A stretch of 27,080 bases of DNA from UBA668 sp966112835 (GTDB lineage: Bacteria > Actinomycetota > Acidimicrobiia > Acidimicrobiales > Ilumatobacteraceae): NCBI GenBank assembly GCA_966112835.1, contig CBHWEI010000018.1, positions 1-27,080 of the forward strand, given 5' to 3'. Positions 7,247 to 15,456 of the stretch are shown here, piece after piece; the stretch's first letter is position 1; each line of letters starts with the position of its first letter. Under the pieces are notes generated by a model, which saw only the letters and a list, made by a program, of their open reading frames with translations, was not told the DNA's origin and ran no database searches. Position numbers and translations under genes: made by a program.

Positions 7247-8955
7247 CGGGGCAGGAGCGACGCCGCCGGCAGGTCGAACCAGCGAAGGTGCTCGAACTCG
7301 GCCGAGAGCGCACCTTCGGCCGGCTCGGCGCACGACTCGGCCGACGCAGCAGCGAACCGCTCGCGGGCCTCGTGCAGGTAGTCGACCAACGCCGACTCTG
7401 GCGCACGGTCATGGCCCATCGGTGGCACGATCAGGTCGCCCGTGGCGGGGTCGTAGCCGACGTTGGCGAGGCGCAACGGCGGCTCGACGGGGCCCAGATG
7501 GTGACGCCACAGCCCCGACGCCGGCTCGAAGCGGTACTCGGGCAGCAGCTTCCAGCCGTGCTCGGCCACCAGGTCGACCGCGGCCACCAGGTACTGGAAC
7601 ACCGCTTCGGAGATGAAGTAGTTGAAGCTCACCCGGGTCCAGCCGGGCTTGATGCCCTCGCAGCCCTGGGTGATCTCGTGCTCGAACTCGTGCGAACGGT
7701 CGAGGTCGATGCCCAGGAGGCGGTGACCGTACGGCCCGGCGCACGAGCAACCGCCGCGGCTCTGGATGCCGAACAGGTCGCTGAGCAGGGCGACGACGAA
7801 GTTGTGGTGCAGGTAGCGGCCGCCGGGGCGGCGTACCACGAACGAGACGATGGACAGGCGCTCGGCGTGGGGGTTGCCCAGCACCTGAAGCGCCGGGTTG
7901 GCGGACCAGTTCTGCACCGCCCGCTGCCAATAGGCGGCCTCGCGCTCGCGGATGGTGTCGACACCGACGGCCGACTTCAACTGGAACACCATGCCGGCGC
8001 GGATGGACTCGATGATCGCCGGGGTGCCGCCCTCTTCGCGGTGGACCGGATCGTCGAGGTAGCGATGCTCGCTGGGGTTCACGTAGGCCACGGTGCCGCC
8101 GCCCACCACGTCGGGCACGCGGTTGCACAGCAGCGAACGGTGCACGGCCAGCACGCCGGGCGTGCCCGGGCCGCCGACGAACTTGTGCGGGCTGAGGAAC
8201 ACGGCGTCCTTGTGGGCGAACGGGTGCTCGCTGCACGTCGGGTACATCTCGATGTCGACGTACGGGCCGGCCGCGGCGAAGTCCCAGAACGACAACGCCC
8301 CGTGCCGGTGCAGCAGATCGGCGATGGCGCAGGTGTTCGACACGATGCCGGTGACGTTCGACGCGGCCGAGAACGAGCCGATCTTCAACGGACGATCGGC
8401 GTGCTCGACCAGCGCCCGCTCGAGCTCCGCCAGGTCGATGTGGCCGTCGGCGTCCTCTGGGATGGTGACCACGTCGGCGATGGACTCGCGCCAGGGCAGT
8501 TCGTTGGAGTGGTGCTCGAACGGGCCGACGAACACCACGGGCCGCTCTGCCGTCGGGATGTGCTGGGACAAGTGGTAGCGGTCGTCGAGGTCGGCGGGGA
8601 TGCGCAGGTTCATGACGCCGATGAGCTTGTCGATGGCCCCGGTGGCACCCGACCCGCAGAAGATGATGCAGGTGTCGTCGTCGCCTCCGACAGCGTCGTG
8701 CACGATGCGCCGGGCGTCCTCGCGCAGACGAGTGGTCTGCAGGCCGGTGCCCGACGACTCGGTGTGCGTGTTCGCGTAGCGGGGCAGCACCTCGTCGCGG
8801 ATGAAGTCCTCGATGAACGTCAGCGCGCGCCCCGACGCGGTGTAGTCGGCGTAGGTGATGCGACGCGGCCCGTAGGGCCCCTCCATCACCTGGTCGTCGC
8901 CGATGACCGACTCGCGGATGCGGCGCAGCAGGGGAGTGTCGACCGCGTCCGTCAC
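7243..8955 (-). CDS. Class V aminotransferase-fold PLP enzyme (cysteine-desulfurase-like, long form)
   Basis: The roughly 570-residue protein is a fold-type I PLP enzyme of class V. It has a catalytic block FCGSGATGAIDKLI (about 99-112), the phosphate/substrate region EHHSNELPW (147-155), Asp225 in FWDFAAAGPY, and the PLP lysine in SPHKFVGGPGTPG (Lys258). Near 400-410 it has RGGCSCAGPYG, where Cys403 or Cys405 falls at the position of the sulfur-carrying cysteine loop of SufS-type desulfurases. It is about 150 residues longer than SufS or IscS, with a C-terminal extension after about 500 of unknown role. Desulfurase, lyase or transaminase activity are all possible. The start is uncertain: I chose GTG at 8955, but no clear ribosome binding site is visible. 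It is the first gene of the operon with the unknown protein and the Rieske oxygenase. Confidence 0.85.
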   Translation of the reverse strand: MTDAVDTPLLRRIRESVIGDDQVMEGPYGPRRITYADYTASGRALTFIEDFIRDEVLPRYANTHTESSGTGLQTTRLREDARRIVHDAVGGDDDTCIIFCGSGATGAIDKLIGVMNLRIPADLDDRYHLSQHIPTAERPVVFVGPFEHHSNELPWRESIADVVTIPEDADGHIDLAELERALVEHADRPLKIGSFSAASNVTGIVSNTCAIADLLHRHGALSFWDFAAAGPYVDIEMYPTCSEHPFAHKDAVFLSPHKFVGGPGTPGVLAVHRSLLCNRVPDVVGGGTVAYVNPSEHRYLDDPVHREEGGTPAIIESIRAGMVFQLKSAVGVDTIREREAAYWQRAVQNWSANPALQVLGNPHAERLSIVSFVVRRPGGRYLHHNFVVALLSDLFGIQSRGGCSCAGPYGHRLLGIDLDRSHEFEHEITQGCEGIKPGWTRVSFNYFISEAVFQYLVAAVDLVAEHGWKLLPEYRFEPASGLWRHHLGPVEPPLRLANVGYDPATGDLIVPPMGHDRAPESALVDYLHEARERFAAASAESCAEPAEGALSAEFEHLRWFDLPAASLLPR

Positions 8956-9284
8956 GTCTCGAACGCTACCCGCGGCGCTGCCGTCGGACGGGGTGCCGAG
9001 GCGCGTGGACGGCTTCGAGCCCCTTGATCTTCTGTACCCGATTCCACCGGAGATGTGAGCAGACACTCCGGAACGGCAGTCGATTCGCACCAGTCAGGTG
9101 TGGTGAATGTCTGGTGCATCTGCATCAAGTCGACGTCGGACGACTCCGAAGAGTGTCGAATCGGCGCAGGTCAACGCCCTTGAGTGACGTTTTTCTCAAG
9201 TTTGATGAATCAAGGTCCGATCAAGAGCACCGGACGTTGTCTCAAGGGAGGCACGTCGAGATCTGAGCATCTGAAGGGAACACA
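8956..9284. promoter_or_regulatory. Divergent intergenic region; long leader of the surface-protein operon
   Basis: This 329-bp stretch separates the - strand aminotransferase from the + strand surface-protein genes, and I see no credible gene in it. An AT-rich patch at 9189-9212 stands out from the GC-rich surroundings and is the best promoter candidate, although no clean -35/-10 pair can be named. Several inverted repeats are visible: GCACCAG/CTGGTGC (9087-9093, 9111-9117), a small ACTC-CGAA-GAGT hairpin (9143-9154), and CCCTTGAG/CTCAAGGG (9177-9184, 9241-9248). TCAAG recurs several times. A good ribosome binding site (GAAGGGAA, 9273-9280) precedes the ATG at 9285. No known riboswitch consensus was recognised. 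Confidence 0.45.
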
Positions 9285-9746
9285 ATGACTCGCAAGCGCA
9301 AGGTCGGAGCCGTCAGCATCGTCATGCTGATGCTCACGGGCGGCGGCATCGCCGCGGCACTGTGGTCCGCGAACGGCAGTGGCTCCGGTCAGGCGAAGGC
9401 CCTGACCGCACAGTCACTGACGGTCACGGCCGCAACCGGTGCAGCAGACCTCTACCCCGGTTTCACCGGCGGTGACGTCTTCTTCACCATCACCAACCCC
9501 AACCCCTACCCCGTGACGTTCACGTCGATGACGCCGGGCACGATCACGTCGAGCAACTCCGCAAGTTGCCCGGTGTCGAACGTGTCGGTGCTGGCCGCCA
9601 GCGGCCTGAGCCTGACCGTCGGCGCGAACGCGACGTCGGCGACGCAGTCGATCGCCAACGTGGTCTCGATGGTCGCCGGTGCACCGGACGGCTGCCAGGG
9701 CGTCACGTTCACCATTGCCATGACCCTCTCGGGTAGCCAGGCCTGA
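9285..9746 (+). CDS. Secreted TasA/camelysin-like protein with SipW-type signal peptide
   Basis: The 153-residue protein begins with a basic MTRKRK, one hydrophobic segment (about 8-26), and then ALWSANGSGSGQAKA. The small/aromatic residue plus Gly/Ser-rich stretch after the membrane segment is characteristic of SipW-dependent signal peptides and the camelysin/TasA group. The mature part is a small beta domain with FFTITNPNPYPVTFT (about 66-80), a strand pattern common in these proteins, and two cysteines (95 and 137) that could form one disulfide. In Bacillus such proteins form matrix fibres or are surface proteases, but no protease motif is seen here and a structural role is more likely (inference). 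A strong ribosome binding site precedes it. It lies seven bases ahead of the large repeat protein, so the two are almost certainly one operon. No SipW peptidase gene lies in the window. Confidence 0.8.
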   Translation: MTRKRKVGAVSIVMLMLTGGGIAAALWSANGSGSGQAKALTAQSLTVTAATGAADLYPGFTGGDVFFTITNPNPYPVTFTSMTPGTITSSNSASCPVSNVSVLAASGLSLTVGANATSATQSIANVVSMVAGAPDGCQGVTFTIAMTLSGSQA

Positions 9747-9753
9747 TCCACTC

Positions 9754-12186
9754 ATGCGCATGAAGGCGGTGGTCGTCGCGTTGTTGGCGACCACCGCCTT
9801 TGTCGCGTCTCCGGTGAACCCGGCCGCGGCCGCGTACACGGCTGCTGCGTCGGGCTCGTCGCAGGCGATCTCCCAATCGGTGTCGCCCGTGGCGGCACCG
9901 GTGGCCGTGGCCGTCGGGCAGGAGGTCACGGTCACGTGGACCGCCGGCACCCTGTCGAGCGGCACACCCGTGACGGGTTATGTCGTTCGTCGCTACAACT
10001 CCTCCAACGTCCTCCAGACCATCACGAGCGCGTGTCTCACCGTCACCTCACCGAGTTGCGTCGAGCACAACGTGCCCACGGGTACCTGGAAGTACACCGT
10101 GCAGGCCCAGATGGGCAGCTGGACCGGACCGGAGAGCAATTTCTCGGCGGCCATCACCGTGGTGGTCGCCACGTTCACCCTGAGCTCGACGGCGCCCATC
10201 ACGGCGCTGCCGGCCGTGGTGAACGGCACCATCGCCAACTACACGCTCGGCGCGACGCTGAGCTACCGGCTGGACTCGCCGTCGGGCACCACGCTGACCG
10301 GCACGCCGACCACCGTCACCAACGCCACCTCACAGGCGGTGAGCGTCACCCTGCCGGCCGGCACGACCGACGCCCCGCACAGCATCTTCGTGGTCGACAC
10401 GTCGGGCAAGGCGGCCAGCGCGGCCGTGAACATCGTCATGCCGCCCGTGCTGCAGACCATCCAGATGCGCGACGTGAACTCGAACGGCAAGATCGATCGA
10501 GTGGTCGTCACGTTCGACGACACCCTCGCGCCCTACACAGCGGGCATCGCCCCTTGGACGCTCGCCAACGTTCCGTCCGGTGGCTCGCTGTCGGCCGTGT
10601 CGGTCAGCGGGAACGTCGCCACCCTCACCATCGCCGAAGGTGCGGGCGCGGCGAACACCGCGGTCGGCACCTTCACCGTCGCGCTCGCCGCCAACGCCAG
10701 TGGCATCCGCGACGTGAACGACCACCCGTCGTCCTTCGCTGCCACGGCACCCACCGACGGCGCGCCGCCCGTGGTGCAGGCATTGACCGCCCTGGACACC
10801 AACTCGAACGGCAAGCTCGACCGCGTCACCATGACGTTCAGCGAAGCCCTCGCCACGTACTCGGCGGGCAACACGCCCTGGACGCTCACGAACGTGCCCA
10901 GCGCCGGCACGCTCGCCTCGGTGGCCGTCACCACGCCCACCGTCACGCTGACCATCACCGAGGGCGCGGGCGCCATCGACACGTCGACGGGCACGTTCAA
11001 CATCGCGCTCGCGGCCAGCGCCACCGGCATCCGCGACGCAGCGGGCAACCAGTCGACGTTCAGCACCGCGCCCGCCGACGGCATGAAGCCGCTGCGGCAG
11101 AGTCAGCAGATGTTCGACGACAACGGCGACGGCAAGATCGATCGCCTGCTGGTGGCGTTCAGCGAGAACCTCGCACCGTTCACGGCATCGCCGACGGTCT
11201 TCGGCCTCTCTGCGGCACCGTCCGGCGCTTCCGTGAACACCGTCACGGTCTCGGGCACCCAGGCAACCATCGCACTCAACCAGGGCGCCGGGGCGGCGAA
11301 CACCGCAGTGGGCACGTTCACCGTCGCCCTGACGGCCGATCCGGCCGGCATCCGCGACGCCGCGGGCAACCAGGCCAGCTACACCGCCGTCGCACCGACG
11401 GACCGGGCGGCGCCCGCACTGGTGGCGCTGAGCCTGTTGGACAACAACGGCAACGGCAAGGTGGACCGTGTGACCGCGCAGTTCAGCGAGACGATGTCGA
11501 CCTACACGGCCGGCACCACGCCGTGGACGCTGACGAACGTGCCATCGGGCGGCACGCTGTCGAGCGTCGCGCTGTCGACCAACACGCTCACCCTCACGCT
11601 CACCGAGGGCGCGGGCGCAGCCGACACCACGGTCGGCACCATGACCGTGGCGATGGCGTCGAACGTCGCCGGCGCCCGCGACGCGGCCGCCAACCTGGCG
11701 TCGTTCGCCTCGACCACACCGCTCGACCGGGCCAAGCCGGCCGCGGTCACCATCACCGACACGAACGGCGCGACCGACGGACGCGTGGAGATCGGCGACA
11801 CCCTGGTGATCACGTACAGCGAGCCCCTCGCACCCGCCTCCGTTCCATCGTCGGCCTCGGTGACCATGACCGACCCGGTGGGCACGGGCAACGACACGCT
11901 CACCATCACGGGCATCACGAACGGCGCCCGCACCACGGGCGGCGCCAACTACGTGACCCTGGACGGTGGCGTGGCCACGTGGGGCAGCTCGACGGTGGCG
12001 TTGAGCAACGCGAACAAGACGATCACCGTCACCGTCGGCGGGACGTGCTCGGGCACCGGCTGCGCAGCGCTGGGCCAGCAGACCACCGCAGCGACGTTCT
12101 CGTACATCGCCGCCACCACGCTGACCGACGTCGCCGGCAACACGGCCGCCACGGCGACGAAGACGCAGTCGATGCGGATGTTCTGA
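9754..12186 (+). CDS. Large secreted repeat protein with four Ca-loop Ig-like repeats
   Basis: The 810-residue protein has a Sec signal peptide (about 1-26, ending PAAAA). The mature start, YTAAASGSSQA, echoes that of its small neighbour. A fibronectin-type-III-like domain follows (about 47-133), then a beta linker. Four tandem repeats of 107-108 residues start at 232, 340, 447 and 555. Each opens with an EF-hand-like loop (DVNSNGKID at 240, DTNSNGKLD at 348, DDNGDGKID at 455, DNNGNGKVD at 563) and later carries a block like EGAGAANTAVGTFTVAL and GIRDAAGNQ. A fifth, divergent unit (663-810) has a degenerate loop and a disulfide-capable Cys pair. There is no LPXTG motif, membrane anchor or catalytic motif. 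A calcium-stiffened adhesin or surface-layer/fibre component is the best reading. Confidence 0.85.
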   Translation: MRMKAVVVALLATTAFVASPVNPAAAAYTAAASGSSQAISQSVSPVAAPVAVAVGQEVTVTWTAGTLSSGTPVTGYVVRRYNSSNVLQTITSACLTVTSPSCVEHNVPTGTWKYTVQAQMGSWTGPESNFSAAITVVVATFTLSSTAPITALPAVVNGTIANYTLGATLSYRLDSPSGTTLTGTPTTVTNATSQAVSVTLPAGTTDAPHSIFVVDTSGKAASAAVNIVMPPVLQTIQMRDVNSNGKIDRVVVTFDDTLAPYTAGIAPWTLANVPSGGSLSAVSVSGNVATLTIAEGAGAANTAVGTFTVALAANASGIRDVNDHPSSFAATAPTDGAPPVVQALTALDTNSNGKLDRVTMTFSEALATYSAGNTPWTLTNVPSAGTLASVAVTTPTVTLTITEGAGAIDTSTGTFNIALAASATGIRDAAGNQSTFSTAPADGMKPLRQSQQMFDDNGDGKIDRLLVAFSENLAPFTASPTVFGLSAAPSGASVNTVTVSGTQATIALNQGAGAANTAVGTFTVALTADPAGIRDAAGNQASYTAVAPTDRAAPALVALSLLDNNGNGKVDRVTAQFSETMSTYTAGTTPWTLTNVPSGGTLSSVALSTNTLTLTLTEGAGAADTTVGTMTVAMASNVAGARDAAANLASFASTTPLDRAKPAAVTITDTNGATDGRVEIGDTLVITYSEPLAPASVPSSASVTMTDPVGTGNDTLTITGITNGARTTGGANYVTLDGGVATWGSSTVALSNANKTITVTVGGTCSGTGCAALGQQTTAATFSYIAATTLTDVAGNTAATATKTQSMRMF

Positions 12187-12283
12187 ACCAGGCCGTCCGC
12201 CACCGCCCGTCGTCCACCGTCGAAGGCGGTCCATCCCCAGGAAAGTCACAGGTAGTCGGCACTGACGATCCACAGGGCGACGG
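12187..12283. other. Short intergenic gap, no clear element
   Basis: The stretch between the repeat-protein gene and the small hypothetical gene has an ACCGCC/GGCGGT inverted pair (about 12203-12231) with a long loop and no T-run. It is too weak to call a terminator. No small ORF with a ribosome binding site was found. Confidence 0.3.
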
Positions 12284-12298
12284 GTGCATGATCGACCC

Positions 12299-12544
12299 AT
12301 GGACACCGTCGCACTGCTCCGCCGGCCACGGACCCCCGACCGCCGCCGGCGTGCACTGGAGGACGCCGGGTGGCGCACCTGGCTGACCTACCGCGAGAAC
12401 CACCGGCGCGACGACGCCGGCCGCATGGTCGCGGTGGACGAGCGCTGGGTGGCCGAGATGGAGCACGTCGACGGTGCGACCGTCACCGTCGAGGCGTCGT
12501 CGCCCGCCGCGGCGTGGCTGGCCGCGTGGGAGCGCGCTCGCTAG
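12299..12544 (+). CDS. Small uncharacterised protein
   Basis: The protein has 81 residues if it starts at ATG 12299. A GTG at 12284, with CAGGG seven bases upstream, would add five residues and is a real alternative. Codon use has the G/C third-position bias of the neighbouring genes, which supports a true gene. The product is rich in Arg and Trp, soluble and without known motifs. Visible blocks are ALEDAGWRTWLTYRENH and MEHVDGATVTVEASS, compatible with a small alpha/beta protein. I do not recognise a family. Its stop codon shares the CTAG tetranucleotide with the stop of the convergent DUF1003 gene. Confidence 0.6.
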   Translation: MDTVALLRRPRTPDRRRRALEDAGWRTWLTYRENHRRDDAGRMVAVDERWVAEMEHVDGATVTVEASSPAAAWLAAWERAR

Positions 12545-13098
12545 TCGCCGGAGCCGGCGGGCATGCCCTCGCCGGCCTTCATCGCCCGCAGGGCGCCATC
12601 GATGGCCTGACGCACCACCGACTCGACGTGGTCGACGTCGAGACCGAGCGCCTCGCCGATGTGCACCGACCAGATCTCGCCGCGGATGTTGTTCTCGAAG
12701 TCGAGCTGGGCACGTAGGTCCGACCGGGCCGCCTGGCGATTCTGACTGATCATCACGAAGGTGGCCAGGAAGATGGCCTCGAGCGACACGATCATCGTCA
12801 GCAGTCCGAAGGGGAACGAGTCGAACTCCCAGCCGAGGCCGGCGAGCCCCACGTTGAGCGCGATCCACACGCCGAACCAGGCGATGTGGATGTACACGAA
12901 CTTCATCGACCCCGCGAACTGGGTGACCGCGTCGGCGGTGCTGTTCTCGACCCGTCGGATGAGGCTGAAGAGGTTGCGCGACGACTCGGTGGTGAAGTGG
13001 GCCGGGTTCCAGAGCTGGCCGTCCTCCAGCCCGTCGGCTCGATCGATCACCCGGCATGCTGCGCAGGCGAGTGGGTGCTCCTGTTCGCTGTTGCTCAT
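12541..13098 (-). CDS. DUF1003 membrane protein
   Basis: The 185-residue protein has two adjacent transmembrane segments (about 66-85 and 96-117) followed by SQNRQAARSDLRAQLDFENN, the hallmark of DUF1003. The soluble C-terminal part (about 125-185) faces the cytoplasm by the positive-inside rule. Near the N-terminus is a CAAC pair (Cys12, Cys15) of the kind seen in some members, which may bind a metal. The function of DUF1003 proteins is not established. The ATG at 13098 lacks a clear ribosome binding site. The gene is divergent from the ygcW-like gene and convergent with the small hypothetical gene. Confidence 0.88.
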   Translation of the reverse strand: MSNSEQEHPLACAACRVIDRADGLEDGQLWNPAHFTTESSRNLFSLIRRVENSTADAVTQFAGSMKFVYIHIAWFGVWIALNVGLAGLGWEFDSFPFGLLTMIVSLEAIFLATFVMISQNRQAARSDLRAQLDFENNIRGEIWSVHIGEALGLDVDHVESVVRQAIDGALRAMKAGEGMPAGSGD

Positions 13099-13207
13099 GG
13101 CCGGACGATAGCGGTGCGGCCCGAGCCGTATTCCGGTACGACTGTTCCGTCGTGGAGGAACTGCTGCGGTACCATTCGGCAGCCGGGGCACCCGAGAGAG
13201 AGCACGT
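13099..13207. promoter_or_regulatory. Divergent promoter region (DUF1003 / ygcW-like operon)
   Basis: This 109-bp gap must hold promoters for both directions. On the + strand TACCAT at 13170-13175 fits a -10 box and would give a 5' leader of roughly 25 nt ending in GAGAGAGAG (13195-13203), a purine-rich ribosome binding site before the ATG at 13208. No convincing -35 box is seen, nor an operator palindrome. Confidence 0.35.
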
Positions 13208-13984
13208 ATGGACATCACCGACTTCGCCATGGACTTCTTCAGCCTGAAGGGCAAGAACGCCATCGTCACCGGCGGCAACACGGGCCTCGGCCAGGCGTTC
13301 TCGCTGGCGTTGGCGAAGGGCGGGGCCAACGTGTTCGTCCCGAGCATCATGGACGACGACGGCACCACCGGCCCGCTCATCGAGGCCGAGGGAGTGCGCT
13401 ACGAGTACATGAAGGCCGACATCACCGCCGACGGTGAGCCGCAGCACGTCATCGACGAGTGTGTCCGGCGCCTCGGCTCCATCGACATCCTGGTGAACAG
13501 CGCCGGCATCTGCCCGCTGGGTGAGGTGCTCGAGTTCGGCCGCGACAAGTGGGATCCCACCGTGGCGGTGAACCTGACCGCCGCGTTCGAGATGAGTTAC
13601 GAGGCGGCCAAGCACTTCATCCCGCAGCGCAGCGGCAAGATCATCAACATCTGTTCGATGTTCTCGTTCCTCGGCGGGCGCTACTCGTCCGCGTACGCGG
13701 CCACGAAGCACGGCATCGCCGGCTTCACGAAGGCCTACGCCGACGAGCTGGCGATGTACGGCGTGCAGGTCAACGGCCTGGCGCCGGGCTACTTCGCCAC
13801 GGCCATCACCTCCAACACCCGCAGCAACCCCGACTCGAACCGGCGTGTGCTCGAGCACATCCCGGCCGACCGCTGGGGCGACCCCGCCGATCTGATGGGC
13901 ACCGTGGTGTTCCTGGCCAGCCGCGCCAGCGACTACGTGAACGGCCACATCCTGGCCGTCGACGGCGGGTACCTCGTCCGCTGA
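13208..13984 (+). CDS. ygcW: YgcW-like SDR oxidoreductase
   Basis: The 258-residue short-chain dehydrogenase has TGGNTGLG at 21-28, NSAG at 97-100 (Ser in place of the usual second Asn), Ser150, and Tyr163-x3-Lys167. The start MDFFSLKGK and the blocks WDPTVAVNLTAAFEMSYEAA, SGKIINICSMFSFLGG, RSNPDSNRRVLEHIPA and VNGHILAVDGGYLVR closely match E. coli YgcW as I recall it. It is also related to KduD, 2-deoxy-D-gluconate 3-dehydrogenase. It probably oxidises or reduces a hydroxyl of a sugar acid or polyol with NAD(P). It heads a three-gene operon with an FGGY kinase 14 nt downstream and an FAD-linked oxidase. E. coli MDFFSLKGK corresponds to residue 8 here, so translation could also start at that Met. 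Confidence 0.88.
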   Translation: MDITDFAMDFFSLKGKNAIVTGGNTGLGQAFSLALAKGGANVFVPSIMDDDGTTGPLIEAEGVRYEYMKADITADGEPQHVIDECVRRLGSIDILVNSAGICPLGEVLEFGRDKWDPTVAVNLTAAFEMSYEAAKHFIPQRSGKIINICSMFSFLGGRYSSAYAATKHGIAGFTKAYADELAMYGVQVNGLAPGYFATAITSNTRSNPDSNRRVLEHIPADRWGDPADLMGTVVFLASRASDYVNGHILAVDGGYLVR

Positions 13985-13998
13985 CGAGGGCGACACCC

Positions 13999-15435
13999 AT
14001 GGCTGGTCCCTACCTGGTCGGCGTCGACTGCGGCACGCAGAGCGCGAAGGTGGTCGTCTACGGCGCCGACGGCAACGCGGTCGCCCGCGGGCAGCAGATG
14101 TTGCGGCCGATGCACCGTCCCCAGCACGGTGTGGCCGTTCACCCCGACGACGACCTGTGGGATTCCATCTGCGCCGCCAGCCGGCGGGCACTCGAGCGGT
14201 TCGACGGTGACCCGGCAGACATCGTCGGCGTGGGCATCTGCCCCATCCGCTGCTGCAAGGCGTTCCTGAAGGCCGACGGCTCGCTGGTGGAGCCGGTGAT
14301 GAGCTGGATGGACGATCGCGCCTACCAGCCCTACCTGCCCGACGACCCCGAGCTCGTGTACGCCACCACCACCTCGGGCTACATCGCCCATCGCTTCACC
14401 GGAGCATTCAAGGACACGGCGGCGAACAACATCCTCCTGCAGTGGCCCATCGACACCGACACCTGGCAGTGGAGCGACGACCCGGCGCTGTACGCCGAGC
14501 TCGGCGTCACCCGCGACATGTTGTTCGAGTTGCAGATGCCGGGCGACGTCATCGGGCCGCTCACCGCCGAAGCCGCGGCAGCCACCGGACTGCCCGCCGG
14601 GATCCCGGTGGTGGCGACGGCCAACGACAAGGCCGTCGAGATGCTCGGCGCCGGCACGCTGGGTGAGACGACGGCACTGGTGTCGCTGGGCACCTACATC
14701 GCCGCCATGGTGCACGGCCACGAGAACCACCACGCGCCCACCAGCTTCTGGACGAACTTCGCGTGCGTGCCCCACCGCTACCTGTACGAGAGCAACGGCG
14801 TGCGGCGTGGCATGTGGACGCTCACCTGGTTCCTGGACCTGTTGGGCGACGAGGTGGCCGAGAAGGCCGTGTCGATCGGCCTCAGCCGCGAGCAGTACCT
14901 GGAGCAAGAGGCGGCTCAGGTGCCCGCCGGCAGCGACGGACTGATGACCGTGCTCGACTGGCTGGCCACCACCGACAAGCCGTTCCGCAAGGGCATGATG
15001 CTGGGCTTCGATGCCCGCCACACGCGAGGCCACGTGTACCGCAGCATCCTCGAGGCCATCGCACTGACGATGAAGTTCCACGTGGATGCGATGTCCGTCG
15101 AGCTCGGTGTGACGCTCACCGAGCTGGTGGTGTCGGGCGGCGGATCGAACAGCGCGCTCTTCATGCAGATCTTCGCCGACGTGTTCGGCATCCCCGCGAC
15201 GCGCTCCGTCGACGCCGGTGGCGCGGCGCTGGGCGCGGCAATGTGTGCGGCCGCGGCCACCGGAGTGCACACCGACATCGAGAGCGCGGCGTTCCGCATG
15301 AGCGCGCCCCGCGAGGTGTTCGAGCCCGATGCAGGCCGGCACGCGGTGTACGGGCGCATGGCCGAGACCGTGTACCACGACATCCGCAACCACACCGACG
15401 CGCTGTTCGAGCGCGCCTACCCGATCTTCCACTGA
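13999..15435 (+). CDS. ygcE: FGGY-family carbohydrate kinase (YgcE-like)
   Basis: The 478-residue kinase has the ribokinase-unrelated FGGY/actin-like fold. The first phosphate loop is VGVDCGTQSAK (Asp10), and the catalytic base is expected at Asp210 in ATANDKAVEMLGAG. The second phosphate loop SLGTYIA is near 230, and adenosine-loop glycines lie in VVSGGGSNSALFMQIFADVFGIP (from about 378). It should phosphorylate a sugar or polyol with ATP, and the substrate cannot be read off. The assignment to YgcE rests mainly on the company it keeps between YgcW-like and YgcU-like genes, less on remembered sequence. The ATG at 13999 has GAGGG eight bases upstream. There is no gap suggesting an internal promoter. 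Confidence 0.82.
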   Translation: MAGPYLVGVDCGTQSAKVVVYGADGNAVARGQQMLRPMHRPQHGVAVHPDDDLWDSICAASRRALERFDGDPADIVGVGICPIRCCKAFLKADGSLVEPVMSWMDDRAYQPYLPDDPELVYATTTSGYIAHRFTGAFKDTAANNILLQWPIDTDTWQWSDDPALYAELGVTRDMLFELQMPGDVIGPLTAEAAAATGLPAGIPVVATANDKAVEMLGAGTLGETTALVSLGTYIAAMVHGHENHHAPTSFWTNFACVPHRYLYESNGVRRGMWTLTWFLDLLGDEVAEKAVSIGLSREQYLEQEAAQVPAGSDGLMTVLDWLATTDKPFRKGMMLGFDARHTRGHVYRSILEAIALTMKFHVDAMSVELGVTLTELVVSGGGSNSALFMQIFADVFGIPATRSVDAGGAALGAAMCAAAATGVHTDIESAAFRMSAPREVFEPDAGRHAVYGRMAETVYHDIRNHTDALFERAYPIFH

Positions 15436-15456
15436 CCGCACCCGAAGGAACCAGCA

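Noticed and set aside
9024..9266. 80-residue + strand frame in the intergenic region
   Set aside because: It has no ribosome binding site, atypical codon use and no recognisable features, and it overlaps the leader of the surface operon.
9085..9284. Riboswitch such as a cyclic-di-GMP class
   Set aside because: The GEMM core motifs were looked for and not found. The inverted repeats are reported only as unexplained structure.
10447..11739. CRISPR-like or non-coding tandem repeat
   Set aside because: The about 324-bp periodicity lies in frame within one gene and reflects protein repeats.
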